Positions 59,998 to 64,000 of a DNA stretch of 64,000 nucleotides are shown here, piece by piece (position 1 is the stretch's first letter; each line of letters starts with the position of its first letter). This DNA is from Ridgeia piscesae. Lineage: Eukaryota > Annelida > Polychaeta > Sabellida > Siboglinidae. The DNA is taken from NCBI GenBank assembly GCA_025642075.2, contig JAODUO010000643.1:182501-246500 (forward strand), in the 5' to 3' direction. The notes beneath the pieces are model-generated. The model ran no database searches. It saw nothing but the letters and a program-made list of their open reading frames with translations, and was not told where the DNA came from. Both the position numbers and the translations under genes were made by a program.

Positions 59998-60194
59998 GCT
60001 TACTAAAACAATAATTACAAAGAAGATATTAACAACGACGTTAACACCAGCAGTAAAGAAATTATAACAGCGAAATCAACTGACCAATCGGAAGACCACG
60101 CCAGTAAACTATTATAACCTTGAGATGGGACTTAGTAACAGCTAATGCTCAACTATTGGAAAACATTGACCGTTACTGATACTACTCAAAGAGG

Positions 60195-61150
60195 AAGTCC
60201 AGAACAACTTGGCTTCCGCAATTACGATCCTGCGAAACCCAGTTGCTAGACTTCACCGAAGAGCTCAGCGAGAACATGAAGCAATGTCACCCGGATGGCA
60301 TCATAATCACGGACTTTGCGAAGGCATTCGATGGAGTTAGCTACAGCCTCCTCTTTCATAAACTAGACCACTGTGGAATCCATTGCTAAGTCAACTGGTA
60401 GCTCGGGGCTGTCCTCGGGAATCGGCGGCAAACAGTGGTAGGACTTCAACAATGTTACCTCTTGCTACGTCAGCGTGCGCTCGGGAGTACCACAGGGGAC
60501 AGTGTTGGGCCCAGCACTGTTCCTGACCAACATCAATTATCTACCGGAGCAACTAGTCTCAAAGACACACTTGTCTGCGGATGATACGGCTGTCTACTGC
60601 CTCTTCACCACAGACCACGACCAACGCCAAATGCAACCCGACCTCCTACGTTTGGAAAGCTGAGAACAAAGATAGGACGTGACCTTCCACCTGGCGAAAT
60701 GCCCGACTCTTCTCGTCACCCGCAACAGGACACATCAGAGTTGCAATATCTACTCCATGATGGTATCTTAGTAACTGTCTTCTCGGCCAAGTATCTCGAC
60801 GTCACCATCACCCGATACCTCAGCTGGACCCAGCACATCAACAACAATAGTCTGTGGTAAGGCCAACAGCACCGTAGGCTTCTTACGATGCAACATCAGG
60901 ATCAGCGCCACCCAGCTCAAGGAGACAGCTGGGTGGCGTCTGTCCCATACTGGAGTACGCCTGCACAGTGTGGGACCCACACACCCAATGTAACATCGAC
61001 GGACTGAGGCAGTCCGAAGAAAATTCGCTCAGTTAGTGCCCCATCCGTATAAGAAATCATCCACTGTCATCGCAATAATCAACTGACTCCAGTGTCCTTC
61101 ACTGCAGCATCGCAGGAAGATAGCAAGGCTAAAGATGCCTCACGATCGAG
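60195..61150 (+). mobile_element. Decayed non-LTR retrotransposon reverse transcriptase
   Basis: Broken plus frames preserve RT landmarks in order. Near 60210 is a QLGFRN-like start. ETQLLDF then IIITDFAKAFDGVSY (about 60300-60345) carries the first catalytic-motif region. VRSGVPQGTVLGPALF lies near 60475, and LSADDTAVY near 60570 is the F/Y-A-D-D motif with Ser in place of the usual Phe. KYLDVTITRYLSWTQHIN follows near 60790, and LEYACTVWDPHT near 60955. Frameshifts and stops separate them. It resembles CR1/Jockey-type LINE ORF2 proteins and is not active. Confidence 0.85.
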
Positions 61151-61369
61151 TTCATCGGACATACTTCTTCCCCCAAAATAAACTGTCTGACACAGCTGTG
61201 GATGCCAGAACCAGTAAGTTGAAGTGACAGTAATATGTTTTTCCATTATTTGACATCTACTTGATCATATTTCCGCACAGAATCACATATTTTATTATTT
61301 GCAGATGTGTTGTCTATGTTATGAAGTCCTAAGCGTTCAATTTATACATGAAAGTCAAATGTAAAAGGT

Positions 61370-61440
61370 AAGGTAAATTCATATATAGCGCAGTATCCAG
61401 CCTTCTGGACTGCTCAAAGCAAAGTAGAGCTATAATAATA
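61370..61440 (-). repeat. SINE/LINE 3' tail
   Basis: On the minus strand it reads TTGCTTTGAGCAGTCCAGAA and GGCTGGATACTGCGCTATAT. This is the same tail type as in the SINE at 36335-36596. It lies downstream (in minus orientation) of the LINE C-terminus at 61784-61913. Confidence 0.6.
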
Positions 61441-61783
61441 ATAACAATAAATATCAGTATTTGTCTACGCCATATCTCTAGCAATAAAACCATTCAGAGG
61501 CGCATTACACTTTACATGAATATACAGATTACCTTAAAATAAAAAATAGAGACGTAGTTGTAAAATAAAAAAATCAGTAAAAAATTTCAATATAAATAAA
61601 TATATCAGTCTTAATAATATTAAAATACTAATATTGATAAATAATAGTTAATTACATTACAATTTATAAATAAATAAATAATAAAATAGTTGATAAATAG
61701 TAGATATTAAAATTAAATAATAGTTAATTATATTACAATAAACAAATAGTTGATAGATAGTACATATTAAAAATGTTCGGATA
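61441..61783. other. AT-rich spacer between LINE stop and tail
   Basis: AATA/TAAT-rich with internal partial repeats (TTGATAAATAGTAGATATTA and TTGATAGATAGTACATATTA). Possibly the LINE 3' UTR. Confidence 0.4.
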
Positions 61784-61913
61784 TTATAAAACATTTCTTT
61801 TAAAGTGAAAACGCTCTTTAAACATAAATGTCTTCAGTTGCTTCTTGAAAGAACTGAGGGAGTCTGTGGCACGCATGGCAAGCGGCAGATTGTTCCAGAG
61901 GCATGGAGCAGCT
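61784..61913 (-). mobile_element. LINE 3' end: C-terminus of a non-LTR reverse transcriptase ORF
   Basis: The minus frame reads AAPCLWNNLPLAMRATDSLS and then SFKKQLKTFMFKERFHF, ending at a TAA (plus coordinates 61784-61786). This is the conserved A-P-x-L-W-N-x-L-P...S-L-x-x-F-K-x-x-L-K-T-x-x-F tail. It is joined directly to a SINE on its 5' side. Confidence 0.8.
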
Positions 61914-61914
61914 A

Positions 61915-62182
61915 TTCAATCAAATACCATCTGAACTTCTCTGGGAGGCGACCAGCCACGCTGCCATTAATGAGCGAAAGCTGCTTGTACAGATGTCCGT
62001 CACTGTCTATAGACAGTGGTGGATATTTGAGCAGGTACTCATTCATGAATACAGCTGACTGAACTGGAACAATTTCAAGTGAAAACACTTGCCCAAGATT
62101 TCACACTGCAGCGCATGATTCGAATCCGGGTTCTCTTAATCGAGAGTCGGAAGCGATACGCCTCGGCCACTACGCTATACAG
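61915..62182 (-). mobile_element. tRNA-headed SINE with well-preserved head
   Basis: The minus strand begins TATAGCGTAGTGGCCGAGGC (A-box-like) and has a B-box-like GGATTCGAATC about 40 bp further on. The body follows: CTTGGGCAAGTGTTTTCACT, GTTCCAGTTCAGTCAGCTGT, GAGTACCTG, CTATAGACAGTGACGGACAT and CCCAGAGAAGTTCAGATGG. This is the best preserved head of the copies here. It appears inserted at, or fused to, the LINE end at 61913. Confidence 0.8.
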
Positions 62183-62659
62183 TATGTATGGACTAACTGT
62201 AGCCGCACATACGTTTGCGATAACGGATTTTTGTGAAGAATAACAATGTTTACATCCCAGACCACATCGTCAAAGGGTGGCTGACACACTGTTCCTGTGA
62301 TAACATTTACGTACTAGAAGCAACGTTAGATGAAAAAACTTCCGCTGCACACGTGCATATGATGATGTGGCAGAGCGATCCAGCTCCACGGCGAGGTCAA
62401 GGCGTTTGAAATGGTAAGCGCATGCTGTGATCAAGAGCTATCAAACCTGCCGCACTATGTGAGTTCCAAACGCTTGATCATGCTGTCCTGCCATATGGCG
62501 CGGAAACCGTCACCATCATTCGACCGTGACAAGGAAATTAAGGAAGAGTGACTTAGTAACACTGATGCTGAAAGGAAGACGGTCAGGGCCAAAGAGTGTG
62601 CCTGGGTGGTGTCGCGAATGCATGGCGATAGAGAGGGTCGGTCCGTTCCTGCATGGCGA
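62183..62659. other. Intergenic, nothing recognised
   Basis: No supported coding region; possibly an unrecognisable 5' part of the decayed ORF that follows. Confidence 0.4.
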
Positions 62660-63760
62660 ACTCTCCGAGAGGCAATCAGTAACGTTGACCCCCTCCCCGT
62701 GACAACAGCAGGAATGCCACCCATTCTACATGCACCAGTTGATGACAACGACACACACTACTGTAATCAATCGCTATATGGGCATTTCAAACTTGTACAT
62801 GCATGTACCGTCATCACAGTTGATCAGCCCTTGTACAGCAGAGGTAAGGAACTGGTATAGGCGAATCCCAATGTAAGGATGTCATATTTCTCCTGGAAGG
62901 ACAGCACGTTTGCTTGAACTTTATGAAAGCATGCAATTGGCCAACACATGGACAGTGCTCCATTATAAGACATATATGGTGTATATCTTAATACGGTCAT
63001 GAAGATTAAGTGAATGATACAAAACTTGTCCAAAATGTGGTCAGATTGTTCCAGGAGAATCGTGGCAATCACGCAATAGAATTACTCTGCAACGCAGTGG
63101 AACATATGTCAAATGTCCCGAGGAGTGAGCGTGTTTATTGTTTCACGACCAAGTTTAGTAACACCCACTGTGCCAACCCAAACGTCAGGGTATGGTCGAC
63201 ATACATGGACATGGTGGAGATTCTGCTGGACTTCATCAGATTAAAGACTGGACTCTGCATCTAGAAGCATTTGCTGTAATGCTGCCATGGCTCACAGTCT
63301 ATGACCATACAAACTATGCCCACTGGCGATACGTGCATGTTGTGGACATGAAACTCCTTGAAAAAAAACATAAGCTCTTGGAAGGTCTCACGGAAAGCCA
63401 CACGACTTTTGGCGACTACGTTGATGTGTTTGTGCTCTATGTGACAAATAATTTAAGAAATAATACAAAACAAAAATGATATGTATTTGACCGGTCCACT
63501 GCAGGGCAACATATCCAATCAATGCAGAGACCAAGTCAACGCGGGCGAGGAAGATCTTCAGAGAAACTGTCACCATGCAGGCTGATACTCCATTCGTGTG
63601 AGGCAGTCAACCAGGGATACAAAAGAGTGTTGGTCATCCGCAGAGATACGGATGTCATACTGCTTCTGGTGCATTTTATATCAGCACAAACAGCAAAAGT
63701 GTGTACGGATGTCAAACTGCTTCTGGTGCATTTTATATCAGCACAAACAGCAAAAGTGTG
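62660..63760 (+). pseudogene. Frameshifted ORF of a multicopy invertebrate protein family
   Basis: Conserved-looking pieces occur in order but in three frames. They are ACTVITVDQPLYSRGKEL (ending at a stop at 62858), VWSTYMDMVEILLDFIR (about 63189-63240), DWTLHLEAFAVMLPW with NYAHW (about 63240-63330), and LILHSCEAVNQGYKRVLV leading to DTDVILLLV (about 63580-63670). From memory, such W-x-LHL...MLP...NYA and R-x-L-V...D-T-D-V motifs belong to an unnamed family with many copies in cnidarian, bivalve and crustacean genomes, usually repeat-associated. I cannot name it. Stops and frameshifts mark this copy as dead. Confidence 0.55.
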
Positions 63761-64000
63761 TACGGTGTCATACTGCTTCCGGTGCACTTTATATCAGCAC
63801 AAACAGCAAAAGTGTGTACGGATGTCATACTGCTTCCGGTGCACTTTATATCAGCACAAACAGCAAAAGTGTGTACGGATGTCATACTGCTTCCGGTGCA
63901 CTTTATATCAGCACAAACAGCAAAAGTGTGTACGGATGTCATACTGCTTCTGGTGCACTTTATATCAGCACAAACAGCAAACGTGTGTACGGATGTCATA
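63648..64000. repeat. 57-bp tandem repeat, 6 copies plus partial, running off the edge
   Basis: Copies start at 63648, 63705, 63762, 63818, 63875, 63932 and 63989. The unit starts ACGGATGTCATACTGCTTCT and ends AGCAAAAGTGTGT. The third copy lacks one base (ACGGTGTC). In the plus frame the unit reads TDVILLLVHFISAQTAKVC, a piece of the preceding ORF. The minus strand is also open, which is fortuitous. Confidence 0.95.

Noticed and set aside
62100..62182. Possible tRNA gene on the minus strand
   Set aside because: A- and B-box-like motifs are present but no cloverleaf can be closed, and the SINE body follows directly.
63536..63999. Minus-strand 19-residue repeat frames (VHTFAVCADIKCT type)
   Set aside because: The plus strand continues a recognisable family ORF into the repeat, so the minus frame is fortuitous.

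Overview
This is eukaryotic, AT-rich nuclear DNA from an invertebrate animal, most likely a mollusc. The evidence for a mollusc is indirect: the protein is an invertebrate LONRF, and the sequence carries tRNA-headed SINEs, LINE 3' ends and TTAA-target DNA transposons of kinds that are common in molluscs. No species can be named from sequence alone. I found no operons, phage, CRISPR arrays, rRNA or intact tRNA genes.

The window holds one protein-coding gene that I can support. It is a complete plus-strand LONRF gene (RING finger - TPR - RING finger - LON substrate-binding domain, a ubiquitin-ligase family). It spans 17294-50368 in eleven coding exons. Every junction has AG/GT borders and the phases match across all ten introns. 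The joined frame gives 726 residues, close to the roughly 750 of vertebrate LONRF1/2/3. A CpG-rich upstream region (about 16830-17290) is the likely promoter and 5' UTR. The 3' UTR begins at 50369.

Layout:
- 1-17 kb is upstream intergenic DNA. It has long TA, CA/GT and CT microsatellites, a 34-bp minisatellite, two LINE 3' ends, two SINE copies, and a 4.2-kb TTAA-flanked element with terminal inverted repeats over 100 bp long (3776-7964).
- 17-50 kb is the LONRF gene. Intron 1 holds a piggyBac-like MITE. Intron 3 holds a 52-bp minisatellite and a 41-bp minisatellite that runs up to the splice acceptor of exon 4 and contains a truncated duplicate of that exon. Intron 4 is mostly a 6.1-kb TTAA-flanked element with a second piggyBac-like MITE abutting it at the same TTAA. 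Introns 6 and 8 carry minisatellites close to their acceptors.
- 50.4-54.3 kb is the 3' UTR and downstream DNA.
- 54.3-59.05 kb is a 27-bp satellite. Its middle 3.5 kb is disrupted in a way that looks like assembly consensus error.
- 59.05-64 kb holds simple repeats, a decayed non-LTR reverse transcriptase, a SINE joined to a LINE 3' end, and a frameshifted ORF of a multicopy invertebrate family. That ORF runs into a 57-bp tandem repeat that amplifies part of its own coding sequence.

I did not find a convincing new multi-gene system. The best unexplained structure is the amplified splice-acceptor array at LONRF exon 4.
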